A stretch of DNA of 43,517 nt from Nitrospira sp. (GCA_024331045.1 JANDJC010000025.1:1-43517), one strand, 5' to 3'; counted from the first letter of the stretch, positions 35,366 through 43,517 are shown. The notes: generated by a model from the sequence alone, not told the origin. A program made the numbers and translations.

Positions 35366-36595
35366 ATGACGTTGGATCGTCTGGCGGGGGAGGGGATGGG
35401 GGAATCGTCCTCTGCATCTGGCCGAAGGCGACCCAACATGAAAGCAGCATGCCGCCTGTTCCGCCCAATACTCCCGCTGATTCCGCGCACCGCCTTCGAG
35501 CGCATGGTCAAGGTGACGGGAGCGGAAGACCGTAGCAAGGGGCTGGCGAGTTGGCGTCGGTTCGTGGCCATGCTGTTCTGCCCACGGGGGCGCGCCCATC
35601 GGGTGCGCGAGATCGAAGGCGGGCTGAGGGGCTGCGAGGATAAGCTGACCCATCGGGGCATCGAAGCGCCAGCCCGCTCGTCGCGCGCCTACGCCCCTGG
35701 CATCGTCGGTGAGAGCTGTTCGAGAAGGGCTGGTCGGTTCGAGGCCGTCGCCGCCCACGCAGGGGGCAAGAAGAGGTTTGCCTTCAAGCACAAGCGGGTC
35801 CGTCTCGATTCGACCGGGATCGACCTGGGCCTAGCGCGGTCCGACGGGGGCAAATTCCGCCGTCCCCAGGGTGCGGTCAAACGGCATCTGGTGCTCGCTC
35901 CCGACGGCTATCTGCCGTGCTGCGGCATCCAGCACCGCTGGCACGGGGGCCGACGTTAAAGCTGCTCAGCACATGCCCTGCGCGGCCGCCCCCTTCGTCG
36001 GTGATGACCGGGGCTACCACGATGCCCGGCTGTGGGCCAAATGGACAGAGGTCGGCGTCTATTGCGTCACGTGCGGACAACGCCTGGTTCGAGGCGGGCG
36101 AGGACGACGGGGGGCCGCGGAACCGGGGCCTTCTCAAGGAGCAGCCCCTCCGTCTGACTGGCACGGGGCCCAGGAGAAATGCCCGCATCTTCCGCGCCAC
36201 ATCGAGGCCGTCCGCGGGGACACAGGTGGCCTTCTCGTCTTCATCACCAATCATCACGCTCTCGGCGCCAGCACCATCGCCGCGCTCACTCGAGCGAGAA
36301 GGACCGCCGGCCGATGGAGTTGTTCTGCAAGGCGCTCAAACAGAATCTGAAGAGTAAGCAGAATCTGAAGCACCAGGTCTTCGTCGGCCCCCCGCGAATG
36401 CGGGGAAGACCCGGAGGGGGGACAGTAGGGATCGCGCTGCTGCTCTTGCCCTATCTCCAATGGTCCCCCCGTTTCGGCGGGAGCCGGGCCAATCTCGTCG
36501 CGCTCTTGCGCATGAATCTCATCATCTCTCGTGATCTGATGGCCTGGCTCGACAAACCATTCACCACGCCCCCGATCCTCAAGACAGCCCTCTAG
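35366..36595 (+). mobile_element. Decayed IS4-family transposase gene
   Basis: Fragments in order across frames match IS4-type DDE transposases. First, ATG about 35439 onward: LIPRTAFERMVKVTGAED, REIEGGLRGCEDKLTHRGIE and VRLDSTGIDLGLARSD (catalytic Asp in LDST), with GAVKRHLVLAPDGYLP. Second frame, from about 35946: DDRGYHDARLWAKWTEVGVY (second Asp) and DTGGLLVFITNHHALGAST. Third frame, from about 36312: MELFCKALKQNLKSKQNLK (the Glu of the YREK-like helix), then RANLVALLRMNLIISRDLMA and WLDKPF. All three catalytic residues can be found, but frame breaks near 35946 and 36300 prevent one protein. An 18-bp unit is partly duplicated at 36341-36370. Terminal inverted repeats could not be placed by eye. 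Confidence 0.82.
36341..36370 (+). repeat. 18-bp partial tandem duplication in the transposase remnant
   Basis: CAGAATCTGAAGAGTAAG is followed by a second CAGAATCTGAAG. It encodes Gln-Asn-Leu-Lys-Ser-Lys-Gln-Asn-Leu-Lys, where IS4 transposases have the motif only once. Confidence 0.85.
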
Positions 36596-36975
36596 CCATT
36601 CTGGCCGTCGCTTGATCGTGGACAGCAGACCGAGGCCCGATCTTGAAAACCCCTCCTCACCTGCCTCACCCCACCGTAGATCAGGTCTCCTTCCGTGAGA
36701 GTTCGGCAATCTGGGACAGCCGTGGTGTGATGGAGGAAAAATGAAGGGTGAGTGGCGTCCGGCTTGCAGAACTGGTGGTATGGACGGGGATGTTAGAAGA
36801 AACCCGTCGTCGAAGGAGATCGGCTGAGCCTGTGGCGACGGTCTGGCCTAAGGAATCGTACCAGACCATGGATGAGGGGGATTCGACGAGAGGCCCATCG
36901 GGGCCTGATAGTCAACTTTCGTAAAACTTGGAATGGATCTTGGTTATCAACCGTTCTGTCATTAAGGAAAGCTGA
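36596..36975. other. Gene-free stretch between transposase remnant and molybdoenzyme gene
   Basis: About 380 bases. A 62-codon minus-strand frame exists (36681-36869), but its Ser/Thr/Arg-rich product has no recognisable pattern. The right end of the IS element should lie near 36600. No clear terminator for the minus-strand gene was found; a hairpin search would help. Confidence 0.4.
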
Positions 36976-38037
36976 TTACGCTCCTGGTGGCTTGATGTCG
37001 ACGACATCTGTGATGATTGTATGGTAACCGCTGGCGCCAGCCGGTTGAGGGCGGACAATTTCCGCGATTTGTAGCTGTCCTTTGGTATCCCAAGCTCGGA
37101 CGACCGTTTGATACTTGCCTGGTTTCGGCGGCTTCCAGGTATAGTTCCAAATGACCCATGAATAGGGCGACATGGGCGGTTCAATCTGACACTCTTGCCA
37201 TGTCTTGCCATTGTCGAAGCTCAGCTCGACTTTGCTGATGGAATGGGGGCCGCCGAATGCAATGCCTCGGAACTGGTGTTCTGGCCCGCGAAGCGACTGA
37301 TAATGTCCCGGCGAATCGATCCGCGAGAAAATCTTAATAGTCCCATCATCAGTCCAGCCCTTGCGCTGCCAATAGCCTTTGTAATCCCCTGGGTACACCT
37401 CGATCTCGACAAGCCACTTGACGTTCTTGATCCCATAGAGACCCGGTACGATCAGGCGCAGCGGGAAACCATGTTCTTTGGGCAGTTTTTCACCGTTCAT
37501 CAGGTAAGCCAGCATGACGTCGTCTTGCATTGCGCGCTCGAAGGGAATGCTGTCGTCGTAGCCGTCGATGCCGCGAAAAACCACGTCGCGTGCTGTCTCT
37601 TCGTCCGCCCCCGCGTCCTTGAGCAACTGTTTGAGTGAGATGCCACGCCACACTGCGTTGCCGAGACTGTCTCCTCCCGGTAAAGTGTCGATGCACATCA
37701 GCGTGGACACTTGGTCGTAGGAATCGCGGTTGAGGATGTCGCGCCAGCCGAGGGACATCGGGGTTTTGACCTCTCCTTTGATGTAGAGCCGCCATTGTTC
37801 GATGTTGACCTCGCGTGAAAGTGACACGGCTGAGTCCGCATAGTTCACCACATAAAATTTGGCATTTGGCGTAAAGTATGTGGTCTCGCGCGGGGGGACG
37901 GCGAACATCCGCCCGAAGATGTTGCCGACTGCCTCACAGCCGCCGGTGAAGCCGGCGATGGCACCAAGGCCCATAACCTTCAAAAAAGACCGTCGCCATA
38001 GCCAGGGCCAGGGATCTTGTCGGAAACCATTCGCCAT
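36976..38037 (-). CDS. Tat-exported sulfite-oxidase-like molybdopterin oxidoreductase
   Basis: 353 residues. The N-terminus carries a twin-arginine motif (WRRSFLKVMGLGAIAGF, Arg15-Arg16) followed by TGGC with Cys34, so it may be a Tat-exported lipoprotein. The molybdopterin domain (about 75-250) has the Cys that should bind molybdenum at 115 (TLMCIDTLPGG), with VWRGISLKQLLKDAG, GYDDSIPFERAMQDDVMLAY and HGFPLRLIVPGLYGIKNVKW. The C-terminal Mo-cofactor dimerisation domain (SISKVELSFDNGKTWQECQI) is present. This is the plant-type sulfite oxidase/YedY superfamily; no heme or FAD domain is fused. The electron acceptor and substrate are unknown. ATG 38037 is chosen because the Tat motif follows directly; a longer frame to 38118 lacks support. 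Confidence 0.92.
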   Translation of the reverse strand: MANGFRQDPWPWLWRRSFLKVMGLGAIAGFTGGCEAVGNIFGRMFAVPPRETTYFTPNAKFYVVNYADSAVSLSREVNIEQWRLYIKGEVKTPMSLGWRDILNRDSYDQVSTLMCIDTLPGGDSLGNAVWRGISLKQLLKDAGADEETARDVVFRGIDGYDDSIPFERAMQDDVMLAYLMNGEKLPKEHGFPLRLIVPGLYGIKNVKWLVEIEVYPGDYKGYWQRKGWTDDGTIKIFSRIDSPGHYQSLRGPEHQFRGIAFGGPHSISKVELSFDNGKTWQECQIEPPMSPYSWVIWNYTWKPPKPGKYQTVVRAWDTKGQLQIAEIVRPQPAGASGYHTIITDVVDIKPPGA

Positions 38038-38433
38038 GGTGTTCAGTATACACGGAAGCGGACCTGCAATTGAAAGGTGGTCCTTGCTTATAAAGGGCGG
38101 ACCGGCATCTTGGCGCATGCAAGAGTCTCAAGGCCATGTCAGTGCACAAACCGTCGGCACTCCTCCCGCAGGAGAATCATCCGACACGTATCGCCCATCG
38201 GATACTGTGTCTGGGGCGGATACGCCAATCTTGACCCCTTGGCGGATGATTTCCTATGATACCGGCGACCGAAGATTACTGCGCTCTCCGATGTCCGGCG
38301 CCCTCGCCTTGACATCGGCAAAATCCGTTCTTCCAATTTTCTCCGACTGTACCTGAGTGTCAATGCGGAGGGTTGATATATAATAAACACTTAGGATTTT
38401 CTCCAATTCCCCCCTAAATTAGGGCTGATCACG
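38038..38433. other. Divergent intergenic region
   Basis: About 400 bases between the molybdoenzyme gene (minus) and the hydroxylase/GH3 operon (plus). It must contain both promoters. A plus-strand -10 element is clear (see separate entry). A minus-strand frame of 83 codons (38139-38390) is present but is Arg-rich and unlike a known family, so I do not call it. Confidence 0.4.
38357..38384 (+). promoter_or_regulatory. Probable sigma-70-type promoter of the hydroxylase/GH3 operon
   Basis: A perfect TATAAT (38379-38384) lies about 50 bases before ATG 38434. GTGTCA at 38357-38362 is a possible -35 element with a 16-base spacer, though it matches the consensus only partly. The surrounding DNA is AT-rich compared with the rest of the window. 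Confidence 0.5.
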
Positions 38434-38916
38434 ATGGTTGCTGAGGGCTCGGTCTTGCCATCCATTCGACGGAGATACGTCGTGGTGCTGAGTCTCCTAT
38501 TGTCGGTGTTTTGCCTGCGCGTGGCGGCCCAGATGCTTCAGCCCATGTCGCCCGTGGCATGGCTTCCACCGTTTGAGGCATGGGTGGGCGGGGGGCTGCC
38601 ATATTGGCGGCTAGTCCTGTGCCAAGTTCTTGTCATCATGGTCTGCGGCCGTGCGGTGTGACGATTGCATGCCGGTTTGATTGTGCCAACCATGGCGACG
38701 GGCAAGGCTCTTCTCTGCTTGGGTGCACTTTATTTCAGCCTGATGTGGTTTCGGCTGATCATGGGGATGACCGTGGCGACGGATCACAAGTGGTTCAGCG
38801 CTCGACTGCCCACCCTGTTTCACTTCGTCCTTGGCGGCTTTGTGATCGTCTACGGATGGTTTCACTACAAGGCCGCCGGTGCCATTCATCCACGAAGTCA
38901 AGGGAAAGCGGAATGA
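38434..38916 (+). pseudogene. Small membrane protein gene interrupted by an in-frame TGA
   Basis: One frame runs from ATG 38434 to TGA 38914 with a single internal TGA at 38659-38661. The first part (75 residues) has an N-terminal hydrophobic helix (VVVLSLLLSVFCLRVA) and WRLVLCQVLVIMVCGRAV; the second part (from TTG 38665 or ATG 38692) continues with LHAGLIVPTMATGKALLCLG, the helix ALYFSLMWFRLIMGM, and FHFVLGGFVIVYGWFHY. The two halves look like one four-helix membrane protein of about 160 residues, and the residue at the stop would suit Trp (TGG to TGA). The second half could also be translated separately. No homologue is named with confidence. The end overlaps ATG 38913 of the hydroxylase gene, so it belongs to the same operon. 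Confidence 0.65.
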
Positions 38917-39788
38917 AATGGATCGTTCAATATGGGGCCTACCCTGTGATCATGCTCGGTAGTGTGTGGGGTAACGTAAGTCTCATGGAAGCAGGAACAG
39001 GAGTGCTTCTCTCAACCTATCTGCCGGTCACGATCGGTTCGTTGCTGATCATCTGGCTTGAGTTGCAGATGCCATATCGGGCTTCATGGAAGCCGTCGAC
39101 GAAAGAAGTGATAGAAGACTCGGTGTTTCTCGCTTTCGTGCACGTTCTGTGGCCGAAACTCCTCGCCATGGGGGTCGTCTATCTCGTATTTGATGTGTGG
39201 AACGGTCGTGATTGGTCTGTGGCTCGATGGTGGCCCAGTGAATGGCCTGTTCTCCTGCAAGCCATCATGATGGCACTCATGGTCGATAGCACACGGTATT
39301 GGTTACACCGACTCAGCCATGAGTGGGGGCCATTGTGGCGCTTCCATGCGGTGCATCATTCGCCGCACCGGCTCTATACGTTGAACGTCGGGCGCTTCCA
39401 TCCAGTCGACAAGGGGTTGCAATTTTTGCTGGATTCCCTTCCGTTCATCATCATAGGGGTTCCTCCGGCCGTGCTCAGCCTCTATTTCGTGTTCTATGCG
39501 GTGAACGGGTTCTTTCAACACTCCAACGTCGATGTGAAGTTAGGCTGGCTGAATTATCTGATAAGCGGTCCCGAGCTGCATCGGTGGCACCACTCGATGT
39601 GGTCGCGGGAGTCCAATACCAATTACGGGAATCATCTCATTATTTGGGATTGGCTTTTCGGGACTCGCTACCTGCCGGCCGATCGAGAGGTTGAGACGTT
39701 GGGGCTTATCAACCGCCAATATCCAAGTGGTGTCCTGCAACAGATGGTCGCGCCGTTTCATTCCGGCTTGGATCAGGCAGCGAGGTGA
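38913..39788 (+). CDS. Fatty-acid hydroxylase/sterol desaturase superfamily di-iron membrane enzyme
   Basis: 291 residues with several membrane helices (residues 8-25, 35-50, 70-95, 112-128, 175-200). The histidine boxes that bind the two irons are complete: HRLSH (132-136), HAVHH (145-149) and HRWHH (223-227), plus His203 and His241. The superfamily adds hydroxyl groups to, or desaturates, sterols, fatty acids or carotenoids using oxygen. The substrate is not readable from sequence. ATG 38913 overlaps the stop of the preceding small membrane protein and is the natural start; a longer frame upstream is out of keeping with the family. The stop (TGA 39786) is followed within a few bases by the GH3 gene start, implying coupling. 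Confidence 0.93.
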   Translation: MKWIVQYGAYPVIMLGSVWGNVSLMEAGTGVLLSTYLPVTIGSLLIIWLELQMPYRASWKPSTKEVIEDSVFLAFVHVLWPKLLAMGVVYLVFDVWNGRDWSVARWWPSEWPVLLQAIMMALMVDSTRYWLHRLSHEWGPLWRFHAVHHSPHRLYTLNVGRFHPVDKGLQFLLDSLPFIIIGVPPAVLSLYFVFYAVNGFFQHSNVDVKLGWLNYLISGPELHRWHHSMWSRESNTNYGNHLIIWDWLFGTRYLPADREVETLGLINRQYPSGVLQQMVAPFHSGLDQAAR

Positions 39789-39793
39789 TGCAT

Positions 39794-41437
39794 ATGGTCG
39801 AGCATGTCGGTCATTCCCCGATCGAAGCGACCATGAATCTCATTCGCGATCGAGACTGGCTGCCGCTAATGACCATGACGGAGCGACCGGAAACCGTTCA
39901 ACACCAACTTTTGTCGACTATCCTCTCGATGCAACGTCATACCCAGTTTGGGCAACGGCACGGGTTTGCGTCGATCCGATCCTATCAAGACTTTGTTCGG
40001 GCGGTCCCGGTCCTTGAGTATGAGAACCTTCGCCGGGACATTGAGACTCAGGAGGTGAGCGGGGAACCTCTTCTGAACGCCGAACGGCCGGTCCACTACG
40101 TGCAAACCAGCGGGACCACCGGGAAACCCAAATATGTCCCCTTAATTCACTCGGCGATTGAGTGGATTGGTCGGTATCAGCGGCTGTTTTCCTATTCACA
40201 ATGGTCCTGTGTTCCCAGGATATACGACGGACAGGTGTTGGTCATTGCAGGTCAGTCGGTGGAAGGACACATGCCGGGAGGCACGCCGTACGGCTCTATG
40301 TCAGGATTGATGAATGAAAAGTTACCGTCGGTGGTTCTGGAAAAAAGTATTATACCAAGGGGCATTCTCCACGTCGTAGATGTTCGGCTGAAGTACATGA
40401 GAATAGCGGCTTGTGCGTTGGCAGCTCACTCGTTGTCGGTCCTCGCGACGCCTAATCCGTCAACCATCCTCAGGTTGTTGGAGATTATCCGATCCAACTT
40501 CTCATACTTGCTGGAAGCTCTGACGGTCGGGCCACGACATCCGATCTTTTCGCAAGACGCTGTATGGACGGAGCCGGTTCTCTGCCGGGCAGATCGCCTC
40601 GCCTATCTTCGAACGTTGCTTGATGATGCCCCGACCCTGTCTCTCGTGTCGCTCTGGCCGAAACTGCGGGCGGTCATTACATGGACAGGGGGGAATTGTG
40701 CGGTGTTGATTCCCAAGCTGCGCTCGCTTCTCTCCGGCGAAACGGCCGTGATCGAGATGGGGTATCTCTCCAGTGAGTGTTTGGGAAGTCTTAACGTCGA
40801 TGCGTATGAGAACCGGTGCATTCCAACTTTTCAAGAGCATTTTTTCGAGTTTATCGAAGTGAACGATAGCGATATTGAAAAGGTAAAACCGGTTTTGCTC
40901 GGAGAGCTGCAACAGGGAAAGAAGTATCAAGTTCTGGTCACCACACGGAGCGGCCTGTATCGCTATGCCATGAATGATATTGTCGAGGTGACTGGTTGGT
41001 TCAACCGGGTTCCCACTATTCGGTTCGTCCAAAAAGGCAAAGGGGTGACGAGTATTACGGGAGAAAAACTGTATGAGCATCAAGTGGTGGAAGCCATCGA
41101 AACGGTGTTAAGGGCGAGGGACATCGTCTGTGAGTTCTACGTGATGGTGGCCGATGTTCATGAGGCGGCTTACACGCTCTATCTTGAACAACCGGCGGTC
41201 CCCCATTCGTTTAGCCACGAAGTTGATGAACAGTTGGCGCGTCTGAATGTGGAATACCGTGCCAAACGAGAGAGCGGCCGCCTCCGGGCGCTTCGGGTCG
41301 CGCTGCTACGGGCCGGCACAGCGGAGGCTTATCGTTGCCATAGTGTGGCCAAAGGACAGCGGGACGCCCAGTTTAAGCTGATGCGGCTTCAATACCGGCA
41401 CGACTGTTCATTTGATTTTTTCCAATACCTGCGATAG
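39794..41437 (+). CDS. GH3-family acyl-acid-amido synthetase
   Basis: 547 residues; an adenylate-forming enzyme related to plant GH3 proteins (JAR1 and others), which join an acyl acid to an amino acid through an acyl-AMP. The three ATP/AMP motifs are visible: YVQTSGTTGKPKYVP near residue 102, YLSSECLGS near 323, and LYRYAMNDIVEVTGW near 388; KGKGVTSITGEKLYEHQV follows. Bacterial GH3 homologues are widespread and mostly uncharacterised, so acid and amine substrates are unknown. GAGGTG (39782-39787) is ideally spaced for ATG 39794; ATG 39788 is the alternative. The gene sits between the hydroxylase and an enolase-superfamily gene, so a hydroxylated or amide product is a reasonable guess. Confidence 0.9.
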   Translation: MVEHVGHSPIEATMNLIRDRDWLPLMTMTERPETVQHQLLSTILSMQRHTQFGQRHGFASIRSYQDFVRAVPVLEYENLRRDIETQEVSGEPLLNAERPVHYVQTSGTTGKPKYVPLIHSAIEWIGRYQRLFSYSQWSCVPRIYDGQVLVIAGQSVEGHMPGGTPYGSMSGLMNEKLPSVVLEKSIIPRGILHVVDVRLKYMRIAACALAAHSLSVLATPNPSTILRLLEIIRSNFSYLLEALTVGPRHPIFSQDAVWTEPVLCRADRLAYLRTLLDDAPTLSLVSLWPKLRAVITWTGGNCAVLIPKLRSLLSGETAVIEMGYLSSECLGSLNVDAYENRCIPTFQEHFFEFIEVNDSDIEKVKPVLLGELQQGKKYQVLVTTRSGLYRYAMNDIVEVTGWFNRVPTIRFVQKGKGVTSITGEKLYEHQVVEAIETVLRARDIVCEFYVMVADVHEAAYTLYLEQPAVPHSFSHEVDEQLARLNVEYRAKRESGRLRALRVALLRAGTAEAYRCHSVAKGQRDAQFKLMRLQYRHDCSFDFFQYLR

Positions 41438-41444
41438 ATGGCGC

Positions 41445-42551
41445 ATGTCGATCAAGAACATTCATGTGCAATCGCTGGAGATCCCTTTCAAACAGGCCTT
41501 CGTTCATGCGTCGGCCTCTCGGACCAAGACGGGGAGTGTGCTGGTGACTGTCACCAACGACAGCGATGTAAAAGGAATAGGAGAGGGGTGCCCCAGGCTC
41601 TATGTGACGGGTGAAACGGTCGGCTCGGTCCACCGTTTCATTGAAGTCCATCGGGAAGAGTGGAGGACGTTTCAGTCACTGCAGGATTTGAGGCAGTGGG
41701 AAACTGAACATGCGTCTCTTATTGATCAAAATCCAGCGGCTTGGTGCGCCGTTGAAACAGCCTGTCTTGACTTGTTTGGGAAAGAGACGGGCGTGCCGAT
41801 CGAAACTTTGCTCGGTCTTCCTCCCCTCAGCGGTCGGTTTCGGTATTCAGCCGTGCTGGGGACGGAGGACCTTCGCTCGTTTGAAACGCAGCTTCAGCGG
41901 TATCGAACCTTGGGGTTTACTGATTTCAAACTGAAGGTGACCGGTCGTTTGCAGGAGGATATCGACAAACTGAACCGATTGCACGTATCCACCGATCGAA
42001 CGCTGCACGTGAGACTCGACGCGAACAATTTGTGGGACGAGACTGAAAGGGCGTTGGCGTACCTAAAGAAACTTCCTGGTCCGATTGCTGCCGTTGAAGA
42101 GCCGCTCACGGTCGGAGATTATACGGGCTGTCGACGGTTGGCGAAGGAAATGGGTGTTCCTATTGTTCTGGATGAAAGCTTCGTGAGGCTGGATCAGTTC
42201 GCGGTGATTCAGAATGATCCTCCGTCGAGTTGGATCATTAACATCCGTGTGTCAAAAATGGGCGGCATCCTTCGTTCGTTAGCCGTTGCCCGACGGGCCC
42301 GAGAAGTCGGCATTCCCATTATTATCGGCGCACACGTAGGGGAGACAAGCATCTTGACGCGGGCGGCCTTGAGCGTAGCCGGCAGCTGCCGAGATCTCCT
42401 CGTTGCTCAGGAAGGCGCGTTGGGCACGTATTTGCTTGCACATGACATTTGTATGCCTGTGCTCATGTTCGGACAAGCAGGATGGCTGGATCCTGCGGTC
42501 GTAAGCAATGGTGCGGGCCTTGGTCTTGTTGATCCGAGCGTCACTGTCTGA
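41445..42551 (+). CDS. Enolase-superfamily (muconate-lactonizing/dipeptide-epimerase type) enzyme
   Basis: 368 residues in the MLE subgroup of the enolase superfamily. The capping domain (1-125) is followed by a barrel with every catalytic residue in place: Lys162-x-Lys164 in FKLKVTG, metal ligands Asp192 (LDANN), Glu218 or Glu219 (VEEPL) and Asp243 (LDESF), and Lys271 on the opposite face (RVSKMGG). This set is shared by L-Ala-D/L-Glu epimerases, other dipeptide epimerases, o-succinylbenzoate synthases and cycloisomerases, so the reaction is a proton abstraction next to a carboxylate but the substrate is open. A dipeptide or N-acyl amino acid would fit the adjacent GH3 synthetase (inference). 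ATG 41445 follows closely on the end of the GH3 gene. Confidence 0.92.
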   Translation: MSIKNIHVQSLEIPFKQAFVHASASRTKTGSVLVTVTNDSDVKGIGEGCPRLYVTGETVGSVHRFIEVHREEWRTFQSLQDLRQWETEHASLIDQNPAAWCAVETACLDLFGKETGVPIETLLGLPPLSGRFRYSAVLGTEDLRSFETQLQRYRTLGFTDFKLKVTGRLQEDIDKLNRLHVSTDRTLHVRLDANNLWDETERALAYLKKLPGPIAAVEEPLTVGDYTGCRRLAKEMGVPIVLDESFVRLDQFAVIQNDPPSSWIINIRVSKMGGILRSLAVARRAREVGIPIIIGAHVGETSILTRAALSVAGSCRDLLVAQEGALGTYLLAHDICMPVLMFGQAGWLDPAVVSNGAGLGLVDPSVTV

Positions 42552-42983
42552 AGAGGTTGTCGCATCCCACGCGAGCGTTTCCCATTCTTGCTGCAGTCTG
42601 TTGTCCCCGATGGAGCGTGGCATAGCGTCGGCCTGACTGTTGATGGACTGACCTCAGGAGCACTCCTCGACTTCTCGAGACCGCCACGCCACTCTACGGC
42701 GCTTTTTCGACGATGAGGGAAAAAGATTTGAAGATTTGATCGGGCAATGCGATTTTTATCGCATGCGGTGGGTGACAGTTGCAAATTACTGCCTCCTCAA
42801 GGTAGCAGATGAAGGATTCTCATCGCTCTTGACTCTTAGCGGTCCGCTTGTTATTTTCAAGCCCGCTTCCAGTTTTAGTTGTCGCGTTCCTGCCGGTTGG
42901 TCGCGCCTGGCGATCAGTCAAGGCGCGGAATTCAGTCTCAGGAGAGGGAAACTACACGCGCGAATTAATGTCGAGCGTGCCCC
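42552..42983. other. Gene-free leader before the rRNA operon
   Basis: About 430 bases. No protein-like frame is convincing. A perfect 7-bp inverted repeat with a TTTT loop, ATGCGAT/ATCGCAT, lies at 42747-42764; it has no T-tract after it, so it is more likely a protein-binding or structural site than a terminator. It should contain any UP-element or upstream rRNA promoter. Confidence 0.4.
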
Positions 42984-43012
42984 TTGACATGAGGCGGTTG
43001 GTGATGTAGAGT
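42984..43012 (+). promoter_or_regulatory. rRNA operon promoter
   Basis: A consensus -35 TTGACA (42984-42989) is separated by exactly 17 bases from TAGAGT (43007-43012), a good -10. The likely start of transcription is about 43019, about 100 bases before the 16S gene. Confidence 0.8.
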
Positions 43013-43037
43013 ACACCGCTCGCGTGCAGAACGCGGC

Positions 43038-43050
43038 TGTTCTTTGACAA
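43038..43050 (+). promoter_or_regulatory. boxA-like antitermination element of the rRNA leader
   Basis: TGTTCTTTGACAA resembles the boxA (TGCTCTTTRACAA) found in bacterial rRNA leaders, where NusB-S10 assembles and prevents premature termination. It lies about 72 bases upstream of the mature 16S 5' end, the usual place. Confidence 0.75.
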
Positions 43051-43121
43051 CTGAATAGAGGACGTTGAGCAAGGTGTAAGGTGTATTGAAGTGGTGGCCC
43101 TTGGTCCAATTCCAAGACACC

Positions 43122-43483
<362 letters not shown>

Positions 43484-43517
43484 CAACCCTGACGAGGAGC
43501 ATGATTCGTGACCAAAC
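43484..43517. other. Unexpected 34 bases after the 16S break
   Basis: These bases follow the 338/357 conserved box but do not continue the 16S sequence. A short CCTGACG is shared with the 16S stretch about 30 bases further on, so this may be a deletion, a rearranged rRNA copy or an assembly error at a sequence end. Confidence 0.6.

Noticed and set aside
35120..35791. A 223-codon minus-strand gene
   Set aside because: Its last third is the crcB remnant, while the first part is antisense to the transposase remnant; the open frame is accidental.
42747..42764. Terminator for the enolase-family operon
   Set aside because: The inverted repeat has its T run in the loop rather than after the stem and lies nearly 200 bases from the gene end.
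42736..42987. An 83-codon gene before the rRNA promoter
   Set aside because: It overlaps the rRNA promoter, has no ribosome-binding site and no protein-like pattern.

Overview
The window is bacterial chromosome, moderately GC-rich and densely coded. Its right end carries a 16S rRNA 5' part whose sequence reads as Nitrospira-type (phylum Nitrospirota). NHL-repeat, cupredoxin and Mo-oxidoreductase genes fit that lineage. The genus is assigned from recalled 16S similarity, not from a search.

Layout. 1-3.7 kb: end of purL, purF and a PilZ gene. 3.9-7.2 kb: a tightly coupled run of five genes (90-aa protein, degenerate metallo-beta-lactamase fold, TPR protein, 160-aa protein, methyltransferase). 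7.1-9.4 kb: a small membrane protein, an exported beta-propeller-like protein and a membrane-anchored TPR protein. 9.6-13.6 kb: recG, a coiled-coil protein, ppx/gppA and a frameshifted mini-gene. 13.6-15.1 kb: 1.5 kb of non-coding, apparently decayed DNA. 15.1-17.3 kb (minus strand): a 27-residue membrane peptide with an almost perfect Shine-Dalgarno sequence, a large methyltransferase and a cupredoxin. 17.7-21.4 kb: a histone-H1-like protein, a membrane-anchored pentapeptide-repeat protein, scpA and scpB. 21.6-24.6 kb: a 12-blade NHL protein. 24.7-31.6 kb: guaB, guaA, an RsuA/RluB-type pseudouridine synthase, aspS and aroC. 31.6-36.9 kb: a decay zone holding remnants of a CPA2 cation/proton antiporter, a crcB (fluoride channel)-DUF190 pair and an IS4-type transposase. 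An intact RNase HI-ABC ATPase fusion gene sits inside this zone. 37.0-38.0 kb (minus): a Tat-exported sulfite-oxidase-like molybdoenzyme. 38.4-42.6 kb: a coupled operon with a small membrane protein split by an in-frame TGA, a di-iron fatty-acid-hydroxylase/sterol-desaturase protein, a GH3-type acyl-amido synthetase and an enolase-superfamily enzyme. 42.98 kb to the end: rRNA promoter, boxA-like leader and a 16S gene that departs from the 16S consensus after about position 357.

The most interesting items are the RNase HI-ABC fusion, the GH3/enolase/hydroxylase operon (a candidate undescribed amide-forming pathway), the 27-residue peptide with stacked palindromes in front of it, and the decayed crcB-DUF190 operon, which can only be seen by reading across frames. 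Perfect 12-18 bp tandem duplications recur across the window, some in leaders or ribosome-binding regions and some in pseudogenes.
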